DNA of 64,000 nucleotides from Carnobacterium sp. 17-4 (GCF_000195575.1 NC_015391.1:62001-126000), one strand, 5' to 3'. Shown: positions 18,597 through 26,423, counted from the first letter of the stretch. Notes: generated from the letters alone by a model not told the origin. Made by a program: numbers and translations.

Positions 18597-19100
18597 TTAT
18601 TCATTAATCACCAAACGACGTGTATAAACGGCTTGTCCTGAATGCATAACGGCATCGTCAATAATAGAAATAAGTCGAGCTTGATGAGTTACTGGTGGGG
18701 ACCAATTTTCATCAACAATTTTATCTAAAGTATCTTCATTTAAATTATCTAGATAATCCTTTGCTAATTTGATACTGACATCTAAATAATCACTTAAGAG
18801 ATTTTTGTCAGAAACGGTGACTTGTTCAGCTTCCTCTGATGTATGTTTGTATTCGGGCGTATCATCTGGGAGTGGCAAATCAAAACGTTTATTCCACCCA
18901 TTACTTGTATACATGGCTTCTTCGCCTTTTAGATCAGAAATCTGCATATCAATTTCACGAGCAGTATGCCAAAAGAGCCAAGTTACTGATTTAAGTAAAG
19001 GATGTGGCATTTTATTGGCCTCTTCTACCGTCATTTTGTCCAAAGTTTCTTCAAAACGTTCTTGAACACGATCTAATAGTTCTACTTGTATAGTTGTCAT
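18597..19100 (-). CDS. DinB family protein
   Basis: A 167-residue four-helix DinB/YfiT-type protein. WLFWHTAREIDMQ (residue about 46-58) and the later DDAVMHSGQAVYTRR supply the three histidines that bind a divalent metal in this fold. Members act as metal-dependent thiol S-transferases (bacillithiol-linked) or are uncharacterised. The start at 19100 follows AAGGAGTGAT; an in-frame ATG further up overlaps no ribosome site. Lies between S6 and S7 with the small gene at 19251. Confidence 0.85.
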   Translation of the reverse strand: MTTIQVELLDRVQERFEETLDKMTVEEANKMPHPLLKSVTWLFWHTAREIDMQISDLKGEEAMYTSNGWNKRFDLPLPDDTPEYKHTSEEAEQVTVSDKNLLSDYLDVSIKLAKDYLDNLNEDTLDKIVDENWSPPVTHQARLISIIDDAVMHSGQAVYTRRLVINE

Positions 19101-19250
19101 CTCTATCACTCCTTGAGGTGATTTTACCACCAACCAAAAGATTTGTTAATTAAAACGCTAGAAAAAAAAGTGAATTTTTCTCTATTATCAAATAATCTAA
19201 AGTGCAAAAGCAGTTCTCAATTGAAGTGTTCCTCTTTTCTTTATATAAAG

Positions 19251-19406
19251 TTAATTTAGTTGAGATTTTAGGGCAACAATTGCATTTTCAATACTATCTT
19301 GTTGAGTAGCCTGAATCAGAAATTTCGTTTCTAGACACTCTTTAATTTCTTCAACGAGTACTAAAATAGAGCTATTAATTGGCACATTAACGTCTACTAT
19401 TGACAT
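19251..19406 (-). CDS. 51-residue soluble protein
   Basis: GGAGGTGAATATC leads to an ATG with an open frame of 51 codons. The protein begins MSIVDVNVP, is predicted helical (VLVEEIKECLETKF) and ends in LKSQLN. A decayed relative lies at 10385-10500, so the gene has been copied within the array. No family recognised. Confidence 0.65.
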   Translation of the reverse strand: MSIVDVNVPINSSILVLVEEIKECLETKFLIQATQQDSIENAIVALKSQLN

Positions 19407-19476
19407 GATATTCACCTCCTGTCTGTTATAAGTAATAACGAATAGGAGGTGGATAAGTGTTACCTAGACTTCTTTC

Positions 19477-19506
19477 AATACATGAAATTGCTTATAATCG
19501 TGTATA
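19477..19506 (+). repeat. cassette site S7
   Basis: Arms AATACATG and CGTGTATA, 14-base spacer. The following AAAACCTTTT hairpin is decayed. Confidence 0.75.
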
Positions 19507-19628
19507 CAAAACCTTTTAAAAATGGACTTTTTGTAGTTTCATTTTATGTAAATTAAAATGATATGTTGATATAGAATATAATGAGAAATGGTATAATATT
19601 TGATAACAACTCGTTAGGAGAAAATTCA

Positions 19629-19740
19629 ATGTTAACTAAACTGTTAGAAAGAATTAAAAAAAAATTGGATTAATAGAAAATGGCTCATTTATGGAGCTAC
19701 CTTTGCCTTCTTGATTAATTACCTTTTAAAATTATTTTAA
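19629..19740 (+). pseudogene. small membrane peptide interrupted at a nine-A run
   Basis: TTAGGAG precedes an ATG at 19629. With eight instead of nine A at 19656-19664, the frame would run 36 codons to the TAA at 19738-19740 and give a one-segment membrane peptide with IYGATFAFLINYLLKLF at its end. As written it stops after 14 codons. Either decayed, a sequencing slip, or phase-variable. Confidence 0.5.
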
Positions 19741-19762
19741 ATAAGGACAGGAGAAAATCGAT

Positions 19763-19957
19763 ATGAAAATAATGAAAATACTCGTTCATTTGGTTGCAAT
19801 TACGTTGTTAATTTTACTTGGATTTGTATATGCTGCATATGCCAAACGTGACGGTAGCTTATTATGGATCCCGGGTATTTTACTCTTTTTTGGTATTTGC
19901 TTTAATTGGTATCTCTATTCGAGATTATTTAATAAATTAAGTAAGGATAAAAAATGA
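19763..19957 (+). CDS. 64-residue two-segment membrane protein
   Basis: Two hydrophobic helices (about residues 7-27 and 36-53) separated by YAKRDGSLLW, basic tail KLSKDKK. ACAGGAG lies before ATG. It follows the interrupted peptide by 22 bases, and together they make up cassette S7-S8. Function unknown. Confidence 0.65.
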   Translation: MKIMKILVHLVAITLLILLGFVYAAYAKRDGSLLWIPGILLFFGICFNWYLYSRLFNKLSKDKK

Positions 19958-19970
19958 AAAACGTATAAAA

Positions 19971-20000
19971 GATATATGAAATTACATAAAGTTATGTATT
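19971..20000 (+). repeat. cassette site S8 with terminator
   Basis: Arms GATATATG and TATGTATT, 14-base spacer. Terminator AGAACCTTG-TTCTAG-CAGGGTTCTTTTTTT at 20002-20030. Confidence 0.8.
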
Positions 20001-20192
20001 CAGAACCTTGTTCTAGCAGGGTTCTTTTTTTATAAAATTATACGATAATTCTACCATTTTAAATTTTTAATGGTTATGACCACAGTAAAAGGATAAAAAA
20101 ATATGCTCATTCATTTAAACTATTGTATCTACTCTGATAAATGATATAATTTACTTATTGTAATATATATTTGTCATATCTGGAGGAATAAT

Positions 20193-20390
20193 ATGGCTAA
20201 GAATTTAAGATTAAAGGCAGCACGAGCAAAGAATGATCTATCTCAACAGCAATTGGCAGATGCTGTCAATGTTACTCGACAGACCATCAGCGCTATTGAA
20301 AGAGGAGATTACAATCCGACAATCAATTTGTGCAGAGAGATTTGTAAAAAATTGGATTTAACTTTAAACGATTTATTTTGGGAGGAATAA
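20193..20390 (+). CDS. XRE-family regulator (short, Cro-like)
   Basis: A 65-residue helix-turn-helix protein: RLKAARAKNDLSQQQLADAV, then VTRQTISAIERGDYNPT and LDLTLNDLFWEE. It is the compact YozG/Cro type often paired with a membrane protein. GGAGGAATAAT precedes the ATG, and the downstream membrane-protein gene starts 2 bases after its stop. It most likely represses its own operon. Confidence 0.9.
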   Translation: MAKNLRLKAARAKNDLSQQQLADAVNVTRQTISAIERGDYNPTINLCREICKKLDLTLNDLFWEE

Positions 20391-20392
20391 AC

Positions 20393-20836
20393 ATGAAACA
20401 ATACGATGAATACCAGAAATTAATGCGATATAAATATGGCTATTATTCGTTTATTTATTTAATCAGTCTATTAGCACTAAATTATATCCTTGGCTTATTT
20501 TTTAATTTTCAATGGGGAGCAACCAAAGAGACAGAGATGTTGATTATAATGTTTGTAGTCGCCATCTTTTTTGCGAATATAAGTGTCTATCATAATGCCT
20601 ATTTTCGTAAAAAAGATGATAAAAAAAGCTACTCTTGGCTACTTTTAATTGTAGGATTGTTAGGCCTATATACAACTTATCAAACTTTTTTAGTTAGACC
20701 TGAAGAAATAATGATAAATGGAAAAATAAATGAAGGCGCTACTCAATTTTTTTCAGGACTTCTGTTTGTATCTATCCCCATTACTTACTTTATAAAAAAT
20801 AAAATAGATGAAAAAAGAGAGAGAAAAGAAGGGTAA
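20393..20836 (+). CDS. membrane partner of XRE regulator
   Basis: A 147-residue protein with four predicted membrane segments and charged ends (KKDDKKSY between segments 2 and 3; DEKRERKEG at the end). The ATG at 20393 uses GGAGG that lies inside the end of the regulator gene, so translation is coupled. Such HTH plus four-segment membrane pairs recur at 26424-27078. Their function is unknown; stress or membrane-peptide protection is plausible only by context. Confidence 0.75.
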   Translation: MKQYDEYQKLMRYKYGYYSFIYLISLLALNYILGLFFNFQWGATKETEMLIIMFVVAIFFANISVYHNAYFRKKDDKKSYSWLLLIVGLLGLYTTYQTFLVRPEEIMINGKINEGATQFFSGLLFVSIPITYFIKNKIDEKRERKEG

Positions 20837-20853
20837 ATATTCAGCAAGTAAAT

Positions 20854-20883
20854 AATACATGAAATTAGATAAATTCATGTATC
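20854..20883 (+). repeat. cassette site S9 (near-perfect) with terminator
   Basis: Arms AATACATG and CATGTATC; the pairing extends to ATACATGAA / TTCATGTAT. It is the best-preserved copy besides S19. Terminator GCCTTG-ATCTTA-CAAGGTTATTTTTT at 20888-20912. Confidence 0.85.
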
Positions 20884-20996
20884 TGTAGCCTTGATCTTAC
20901 AAGGTTATTTTTTGCTGGTTTTATTGTTTTTTTACTCTAAATTAAATAAGTCCGTTCATCTTTGATATACTAAAAATAAAAAAGGAGACATCAACT

Positions 20997-21200
20997 ATGA
21001 AAAACGAAAGTAAAATGGAAAAATCAATAGGAGAATCATCTGCAAAATGGTCTAATATGTTTTACATAGTTTCATTACTAATGTTATCAATCTATCAGTA
21101 TATTAAAACGAGTGTTTTAGGAACTGAATTTATCTTACTTACAATTGGCTTGGTAATATTTTTTATCACTTACTTTATAAAAGCAAAAGGCAAACAGTAA
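20997..21200 (+). CDS. 67-residue two-segment membrane protein
   Basis: AAAGGAGA precedes the ATG. Polar N-terminus with GESSAKWSNMF, two hydrophobic helices, basic tail KAKGKQ. A decayed relative lies at 13370-13475. Function unknown. It heads a run of small rightward genes up to 21764. Confidence 0.65.
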   Translation: MKNESKMEKSIGESSAKWSNMFYIVSLLMLSIYQYIKTSVLGTEFILLTIGLVIFFITYFIKAKGKQ

Positions 21201-21230
21201 ACTATAATTAGTCATAGAAGGAGCTTTTTT

Positions 21231-21401
21231 ATGAGAACTAAGAAATAGATCTTTAGTGTAATAATATTAATAATTTCTGCAATCACTCTAAAAAGTACTA
21301 TAGGTTTTACGTAGGTGGTAGATAGTTTAGTTATGTTATTTTTTGTATTATTAGGCTGCTGGTTTACTTATGATAATGCTAAAAGAAAAGATCAATCCTA
21401 A
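21231..21401 (+). pseudogene. small membrane protein with two amber stops
   Basis: GAAGGAG precedes an ATG with 56 sense or stop codons to a TAA. Two in-frame TAG codons occur at positions 6 and 28; otherwise the frame gives two hydrophobic helices and a basic tail NAKRKDQS. The intact ribosome site and frame show recent loss. Confidence 0.6.
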
Positions 21402-21460
21402 TTACAGTTGAGAGAAATAGTGTTATATGCAGTATATTTTTATAAGGGGAGTTGTTTAGG

Positions 21461-21640
21461 ATGAAATGGGTTAAAAGAATAGCCTTTACGTTTATTTACC
21501 TTGTAGTAGCTCTTTATATTATATGGGAGACTCCTATTCCTCCAGTTATAATTCTTTCATTTGTTGTAATTTTTAGTCCTTTTATTTCTAAGAACGGCGT
21601 GCTGGCAGATTTAGAAAAATTTTTTAAAGAAGCTGGGTAA
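21461..21640 (+). CDS. 59-residue membrane protein
   Basis: The ATG at 21461 follows AAGGGGA; a TTG at 21452 is too close to the ribosome site. Two hydrophobic segments (FIYLVVALYIIWE, then VIILSFVVIFSPF) and an amphipathic tail LEKFFKEAG. Function unknown; co-transcribed with 20997-21200. Confidence 0.6.
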   Translation: MKWVKRIAFTFIYLVVALYIIWETPIPPVIILSFVVIFSPFISKNGVLADLEKFFKEAG

Positions 21641-21641
21641 A

Positions 21642-21764
21642 ATGCTAAATAAAATTAAGCTTTTCTACCAACAAGACCATAGACTGATCAGTCTGTTAAT
21701 TAAATTTAATAGGAATCAAAATCGATTTTTAACTTATTTACATGTCAATATATCTCAAGGATAA
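21642..21764 (+). CDS. 40-residue peptide, possibly coupled
   Basis: ATG one base after the previous stop, open for 40 codons to a TAA inside the following terminator. The peptide is polar, with KLFYQQDHRL and NRFLTYLHV; no family recognised. No separate ribosome site apart from the GCTGGG region of the previous gene, so expression would need coupling. Confidence 0.35.
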   Translation: MLNKIKLFYQQDHRLISLLIKFNRNQNRFLTYLHVNISQG

Positions 21765-21800
21765 AATTTCATCAGGAAATTTATCCTTGAGATATATTTT
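21749..21800 (+). terminator. strong terminator hairpin
   Basis: ATATATCTCAAGGATAAA pairs with TTTATCCTTGAGATATAT and is followed by TTTTTATT. Confidence 0.85.
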
Positions 21801-21840
21801 TATTCTTACATAAAACTACAGATATATTAAGATAAAGACT

Positions 21841-21870
21841 GTTGCACCAATAGTGTAACACGTTTGTTGC
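21841..21870 (+). promoter_or_regulatory. conserved element upstream of XRE-membrane gene, copy 1
   Basis: GTTGCAC and GTGTAAC form an imperfect dyad, followed by ACGTTTGTTGC. The same block occurs at 23831-23860 before the paralog, although much of the surrounding DNA has diverged, so it is probably the regulator's operator. Confidence 0.55.
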
Positions 21871-21924
21871 TTTTATTTTTTTCTGAAATTAAGTAAGCTA
21901 ATAATTATAAAGGAGATAAGCCAA

Positions 21925-22476
21925 ATGTCACTAGGTCAGTCGCTAAGAGAAGCACGAGCAGCAAAGGATCTCACTCAAGAAGATATCGCTAAAGTATTAT
22001 ACGTTACTCGACAAACTGTTTCGAGGTGGGAACAAAATAAAACACTTCCTAATATTTTTGTTTTACAAGAATTAAGTAGCCTCTATGGACTGTCGATTGA
22101 CGAACTGATTTCTGAAACAAAAAAATCTATCCAAAAGAAAGAGGAGGAAATATCTATGAAAAAATTCAATTGGTTTGCGTTAGCTGGGGTACTCTTGTTC
22201 AATTTACTGTTATTTTCAGTAGTAGCTTTAACAATTATCTTACTCGTTTTTTCCCTTTGGTTAATTACAGGAACTTTTATTGTATCGCCACTTTTACTTC
22301 TAGGAGCTAATGTAACCGGGATACAAAACTTTTCAATATTCCAATCATTTGCAAGTATCTTTTTATGTCTCGCTGGACTCGTTCTTTATCCACTGGCTAA
22401 AAAGACTACTCAAACCTTAGTTGATTCTCTTACAAAATACGTAAAATACAACAAAAAAATGGTTTATAGCGAGTAG
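21925..22476 (+). CDS. XRE regulator fused to membrane domain, copy 1
   Basis: A 183-residue protein. Residues 1-65 are a helix-turn-helix domain (SLGQSLREARAAKDLTQEDI, then VTRQTVSRWEQNKTLPN); residues about 88-160 form three membrane helices. The layout suggests a membrane-tethered repressor. The paralog at 23914-24465 is about nine-tenths identical. The ribosome site AAAGGAG is clear. Likely self-regulated through the dyad at 21841. A membrane signal might free or trap the DNA-binding domain; this is inference. Confidence 0.8.
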   Translation: MSLGQSLREARAAKDLTQEDIAKVLYVTRQTVSRWEQNKTLPNIFVLQELSSLYGLSIDELISETKKSIQKKEEEISMKKFNWFALAGVLLFNLLLFSVVALTIILLVFSLWLITGTFIVSPLLLLGANVTGIQNFSIFQSFASIFLCLAGLVLYPLAKKTTQTLVDSLTKYVKYNKKMVYSE

Positions 22477-22492
22477 TCATCTTTTATCAAAA

Positions 22493-22588
22493 AAAAATTA
22501 ATTGGATAATTTCCTGTATTGGGAACCCTAATAACCCAAAAGTAAAAAAAGAATCCTCCCCACCTTTTTGGTAGAGGGATTCTTTTTT
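22493..22588 (+). terminator. decayed site remnant plus terminator
   Basis: AATTGGATAATTTCCTGTATT followed by GGGAACCC at 22499-22528 matches the right two-thirds of a cassette site whose left arm has been lost. A terminator, AAAGAATCC with GGGATTCTTT and T7, follows at 22544-22588. The same pair follows the paralogous gene at 24486-24578. Confidence 0.6.
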
Positions 22589-22627
22589 TATAACCTCTTA
22601 GTATACTTTTGGTAACTAAAGAACTTG

Positions 22628-22657
22628 GATACATGAAATTGTTTAGAATAGTGTATG
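22628..22657 (+). repeat. cassette site S10
   Basis: Arms GATACATG and AGTGTATG, 14-base spacer. The hairpin AATCTTG-TAAAATCAATCTTTTT behind it is weak. Confidence 0.75.
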
Positions 22658-22909
22658 TGGAATCTTGTAAAATCAATCTTTTTATTTAGTTAATTATTTG
22701 TAGTAAATTTAAATTCCTTTTCATTAAGCATAACTCTATGTATACTCCAACGGGGGTGAAATACAAGCTCGTCGTTTTTTTGTCTTTATACTAGCATTCT
22801 GTATGTAAAAGTAGCTCTATTTTATTATCTATCATTGTGCTTACGAACTTCAAAATAAAGTGAAAGAAATGCAACCATGGTTAATATATAAAAAGCGATA
22901 AATATTATT

Positions 22910-22928
22910 AATACATAAAGTCGTGTAT
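22910..22928 (+). repeat. cassette site S11, internally deleted
   Basis: Arms AATACATA and TCGTGTAT with only 3 bases between them, then AAAACCTTG. The spacer has lost about 11 bases, so it is probably non-functional. The stretch 22658-22909 has no intact gene, only a possible minus-strand fragment of a membrane peptide ending near 22835. Confidence 0.55.
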
Positions 22929-23012
22929 ATAAAACCTTGTTAAATCAAAAATTATTTTACCCTTTATAACTAGTAAACTCGATTTTAGTACACCCTATTT
23001 CAGATGATAGTT

Positions 23013-23102
23013 TTAAGGTAATAGAGCAATTACGATAGTAGAAATCAAATCAAATATAGCTTCAATAAATTTTTTAGTAGAATAAGTTAATTTTTTGAAC
23101 AT
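23013..23102 (-). CDS. 29-residue membrane peptide
   Basis: GGAGG lies 9 bases before the ATG. The peptide starts MFKKLTYSTKKFIEA and ends in a hydrophobic ISTIVIALLP. Basic, amphipathic, then hydrophobic: the shape of type I toxin or small stress peptides, but no antisense RNA was identified. It is the only gene of cassette S11-S12. Confidence 0.55.
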   Translation of the reverse strand: MFKKLTYSTKKFIEAIFDLISTIVIALLP

Positions 23103-23134
23103 ATTTTCAAACCTCCATTCTTTTTATATTTACA

Positions 23135-23164
23135 GATACATAAAATAAGATAGAAACGTGTTCT
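23135..23164 (+). repeat. cassette site S12
   Basis: Arms GATACATA and CGTGTTCT, 14-base spacer. A hairpin AAAATAGAGC / GCTCTATTTT follows at 23172-23210. Confidence 0.65.
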
Positions 23165-23223
23165 TTAAATAAAAAATAGAGCTCCTAATTATGGGTGCTC
23201 TATTTTATTATCTAATGTTCATT

Positions 23224-23556
23224 TTATACTTTATTACATATGTAAAAAAATAACAATAGATACATAAAAGTACTTAAATATACAAGTACAACACAGATTT
23301 TATTAAAAATGGTTAAACTATTAAAGTTTAGTTTAACTGAAAAGATAATGATCGAACAAATATTCATGATAGATAAAATTAGTAAAATAGCTGAGTTCTT
23401 TCCTATAAATGGGTCAAGTAGCCCTAAAATAAATGGCGCTATTAATGAAAACCAAAACATAAAAAATAATAATTTATTTACGAAACCTTTCCTTTCATTA
23501 CTATTGAATAAAATTAAACCACCTATGATACCTGTAAACGGTAATATTTCTAACAT
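23224..23556 (-). CDS. 110-residue membrane protein
   Basis: Three to four hydrophobic segments with a short polar loop NSNERKGFVNK at residues 18-28. No family recognised. A weak ribosome site (GAGGTAG) precedes the ATG. It is the only gene between S12 and S13 and so forms one cassette. Composition is clearly more AT-rich than the core genes. Confidence 0.55.
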   Translation of the reverse strand: MLEILPFTGIIGGLILFNSNERKGFVNKLLFFMFWFSLIAPFILGLLDPFIGKNSAILLILSIMNICSIIIFSVKLNFNSLTIFNKICVVLVYLSTFMYLLLFFYICNKV

Positions 23557-23734
23557 ATTCTATCTACCTCACATTCTGATTACCTATAGTTTATAATAAT
23601 TAGTAGTCTGTTGTCTAAGTATTTTGAATTATGGTCAGTATAGCGGTACTTTTAGACTCCGTTAAGAGATAACACTATTCTTCAAAGTGCGATTAATTGT
23701 AAACATATCCCTTTTACAAATGTTAAACTAATCT

Positions 23735-23764
23735 AATACATTAAATTATATAAAATCTTGTAAA
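23735..23764 (+). repeat. cassette site S13, degenerate
   Basis: Arms AATACATT and CTTGTAAA, 14-base spacer; left arm and spacer (AAATTATATAAAAT) are well conserved, right arm decayed. Confidence 0.55.
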
Positions 23765-23830
23765 GATAACTTTTTAATACTATCTCTATATAAGTAAGTG
23801 GAATTTTTATGAATTTGTGATGAAAATGCT

Positions 23831-23860
23831 GTTGCACCAATAGCGTAACACGTTTGTTGC
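23831..23860 (+). promoter_or_regulatory. conserved element upstream of XRE-membrane gene, copy 2
   Basis: Same GTTGCACCAATAG-GTAACACG-TTTGTTGC block as at 21841-21870, one base different. Candidate autoregulatory operator. Confidence 0.55.
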
Positions 23861-23913
23861 TTTAATTTTTTACTGAAATAAGTAAACTACTAACTATAAA
23901 GGAGATAAGCAAA

Positions 23914-24465
23914 ATGTCATTAGGTCATTCGCTAAAAAAAGCAAGAGCAGCAACGAATCTCACTCAGGAAGATATTGCCAAAAAATTATATGTTACTCGA
24001 CAAACCGTTTCGAGGTGGGAACAAAATAAAACACTGCCCAATATTTTTGTTTTACAAGAATTAAGTAACCTCTATGGACTATCGATTGACGAATTGATTT
24101 CTGAAACAAAAAAAGCTGTACAAAAGAAAGAGGAGGAAGTGTCTATGAAAAAATTCAATTGGTTTGCGTTAGTTGGTGTACTATTGTTCAATTTAATTTT
24201 ATTTTCAGCAGTAGCTCTAACAGCTATCTTACTCGTTTTTTCACTTTGGTTAATTACAGTAACCTTTATCATATCACCAATATTACTTCTAGGCGCTAAT
24301 GTAACGGGTGTGCAAAGTTTTTCAATTCTCCAATCTTTCGCAAGTATCATTTTATGTCTCACTGGAATAGTTCTTTACCCGTTAGCTAAAAAGATTACTC
24401 AAACCTTAGTTGATTTTTTTACAAAATATGTAAAATATAACAAAAAAATGGTTTATAGTGAGTAG
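23914..24465 (+). CDS. XRE regulator fused to membrane domain, copy 2
   Basis: A 183-residue paralog of the protein at 21925-22476, with the same helix-turn-helix (VTRQTVSRWEQNKTLPN) and three membrane helices; most differences are conservative changes in the membrane part. Both copies are intact, which argues that each is still selected. AAAGGAG precedes the ATG. The duplication covers the regulatory dyad, the gene, the decayed site remnant and the terminator, and runs into S14. Confidence 0.8.
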   Translation: MSLGHSLKKARAATNLTQEDIAKKLYVTRQTVSRWEQNKTLPNIFVLQELSNLYGLSIDELISETKKAVQKKEEEVSMKKFNWFALVGVLLFNLILFSAVALTAILLVFSLWLITVTFIISPILLLGANVTGVQSFSILQSFASIILCLTGIVLYPLAKKITQTLVDFFTKYVKYNKKMVYSE

Positions 24466-24485
24466 TCATATTTTATTTAGAATAA

Positions 24486-24578
24486 AATTTAATTGGATAG
24501 ATCTCTGTATTTGGAACCCTGAAAAATCAAAGGTGAAAAAAGAATCCTATCTACCTTTTTGGTAGAGGGATTTTTTTT
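24486..24578 (+). terminator. decayed site remnant plus terminator, copy 2
   Basis: AATTGGATAGATCTCTGTATT followed by TGGAACCC is a left-arm-less cassette site. The terminator AAAGAATCC/GGGATT with T-run lies at 24535-24578. Confidence 0.6.
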
Positions 24579-24614
24579 ATAACTACTAGTATACTTTTGT
24601 TAACTAAGAACTTT

Positions 24615-24644
24615 GATACCTGAAACTGCTTAAAAGTGTGTACT
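24615..24644 (+). repeat. cassette site S14 with terminator
   Basis: Arms GATACCTG and TGTGTACT, 14-base spacer. AAGAACTTTGTTTAATCAAGG and a T-run follow to 24673. Confidence 0.75.
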
Positions 24645-24819
24645 AAGAACTTTGTTTAATCAAGGATCTTTTTTTTATTAAACAGTTACCATTTATTTTT
24701 CGCTCTACTCCTTGATAAAATTAGAAAAAGAGTGACTGAAGCCATCCTTTTCTAAAAAAGATTTATCCAACAATCGTTCTCGATTGAAAATAGTAACTTA
24801 TAATAAAAACGGCTAAGTG

Positions 24820-25122
24820 CTACCTAGACTGAATACTCCATCCATATGTTTTAAGCTTTTTTATATAATCTTCAACACGAATTTTTTCAACTTCAATTGC
24901 TAACGGCACCAAGGAAACAAAGCACTCATTTAAAGTATAATTTATTGTAACTTTCACCACCTCGTATCCATTATGAAAGCCTGAATCAAATCCAGGATCG
25001 TCAATTATATCTCCTACTTGAGGGCGAAAGTCAGATTCAAAGGTTTTCACTAATGATTGAGTATTTTCCACTGTAGGTTCTTGATTAATTGACGAGATAA
25101 ATAATATTAAACTTATATTCAA
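24820..25122 (-). CDS. membrane-anchored small protein
   Basis: About 100 residues: an N-terminal hydrophobic helix (ISLILFISSI) and a polar domain with RPQVGDIIDDPGFDSGFHNGYEVVKV. The TTG at 25122 has AAAGGTGG 8 bases upstream; a GTG at 25134 overlaps that site. No family recognised. It is the only gene between S14 and S15. Confidence 0.55.
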   Translation of the reverse strand: MNISLILFISSINQEPTVENTQSLVKTFESDFRPQVGDIIDDPGFDSGFHNGYEVVKVTINYTLNECFVSLVPLAIEVEKIRVEDYIKKLKTYGWSIQSR

Positions 25123-25288
25123 AACAATTACCACCTTTCTATGCTAGTTAAATAATCTTTATTTTTATTCTATAGTTTTTATGATTGATTGCAAAATAAA
25201 TTTTAGGTTTGTTCCTTATTTGCTTGCTTATTATGGTTATACCTACTAGAAAAAACAAACAATAAGGCTATTGTAAATTTATCGGTTT

Positions 25289-25318
25289 GACACACTAATT
25301 TAGATAAAGTAGTGTATT
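25289..25318 (+). repeat. cassette site S15
   Basis: Arms GACACACT and AGTGTATT, 14-base spacer: ACACACT/AGTGTAT pair almost fully. A decayed AAACCTTATT hairpin follows. Left border of the second copy of the duplicated cassette. Confidence 0.75.
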
Positions 25319-25358
25319 GAAAACCTTATTGTATTAAGAAATTTTTAATCAGTCTATT

Positions 25359-25774
25359 TCAAGGAGCAAATCCATAATATAAGATTTCAAAGATAGGTTG
25401 TCCCAGTATTAAAATTCCAACTAATGCACCTACATAAAAAAATTGGAAGATTCTTTTCAATAAGAGGAATTGATCTTGTTCGCCTATTTTTTTATTCCAT
25501 ACTATGCAAAAATAACTAACTGGGGTATAAACAAGACAAAATAGGAAGTAGTCACAAATGTGGAAAAATGTTCATATGTTTGAAATCCTACATTTTGGGT
25601 AGTCATTAAAAAGATTGATTTTTCAAACCAAAGAAAGAGAAATGACAACTGTAAAAAAGATGGAAATATAGTAATACTATAAGAAATGTAATTCTTTTCT
25701 TTTCTGACTAATAAATAAATACTTCGACATAAACGATTCCCACTAAGATAGCGTAAAATGGTTGCATTGCAAAC
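25359..25774 (-). pseudogene. frameshifted copy of the 139-residue membrane protein
   Basis: About nine-tenths identical at DNA level to 16162-16581, but bases are lost near 25490 (the T-rich run before CCATACTATGC) and near 25724, which breaks the frame. Confidence 0.8.
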
Positions 25775-25855
25775 AAGAAGACCGCCTCTTTTCTTTAGCT
25801 AAACACCATTAATTTTATCCCATTATATTTAACACACATATTCTAAAAAATAGTT

Positions 25856-26073
25856 TTATTTACTAATCTTATTTTTTTTAGATAGTAATGAAAAAATACC
25901 TAATATATTACTTACGAATACAATAATATATAATTCTTTGTAAGTAATACTAATGATTGAGTTGTTTCTTACAAAGAAATAGTTATATAAAATTAAAAGA
26001 AGAAAAAATTTGCCATAAGACTCGACGTTTTTTCAAAAAAAAGTTGTATAACATTAAAGTAATTTTGCTTCAT
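25856..26073 (-). pseudogene. frameshifted copy of the 72-residue membrane protein
   Basis: Matches 16800-17018 along its whole length but lacks one A in the run near 26007. The intervening 24-residue gene present in the first copy is deleted here. Confidence 0.75.
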
Positions 26074-26240
26074 ATGTGACCATCCTCTCCACTATAAAAA
26101 ATCTTAATTCGTCTCTAGTAGTATCTCTTATTTTAATTGAAAAGTAACGCACCCTTTGATTTACAACTAGCAACCATTAGTTTACATTTATAAAAAAAGG
26201 AATCTATTGCTTTTTAAACAATAGAGTCTTTATAGCATTA

Positions 26241-26270
26241 AACACACTGCTCTACATAAAGTAGTGTATC
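26241..26270 (+). repeat. cassette site S16 with terminator
   Basis: Arms AACACACT and AGTGTATC, 14-base spacer. AAGAACCTTT-TTCTGA-TAAGGTTCTTTTTT follows to 26300. Right border of the second cassette copy. Confidence 0.8.
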
Positions 26271-26341
26271 AAGAACCTTTTTCTGATAAGGTTCTTTTTT
26301 CACTTTTAAATAATTTTTATTAACTAAAATGCAAATAACTA

Positions 26342-26401
26342 TTGACAGTCTATTCTGTTATCATTAAAATGTGAAGTGAGCTTCATGTGAAGTTTGCTTC
26401 A
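26342..26401 (+). promoter_or_regulatory. promoter with two tandem operators
   Basis: TTGACA (26342-26347), 17 bases, TAAAAT (26365-26370). Directly downstream are two dyads, TGAAGTGAGCTTCA (26372-26385) and TGAAGTTTGCTTCA (26388-26401), placed over the start point. They are ideal autorepression sites for the XRE regulator that follows. Confidence 0.8.
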
Positions 26402-26423
26402 TTAAAAAAGGAGAAGATTCATT

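Noticed and set aside
21231-21401. Programmed amber recoding
   Set aside because: No pyrrolysine or other recoding genes or stem-loops are visible; simple decay is enough among many decayed neighbours.
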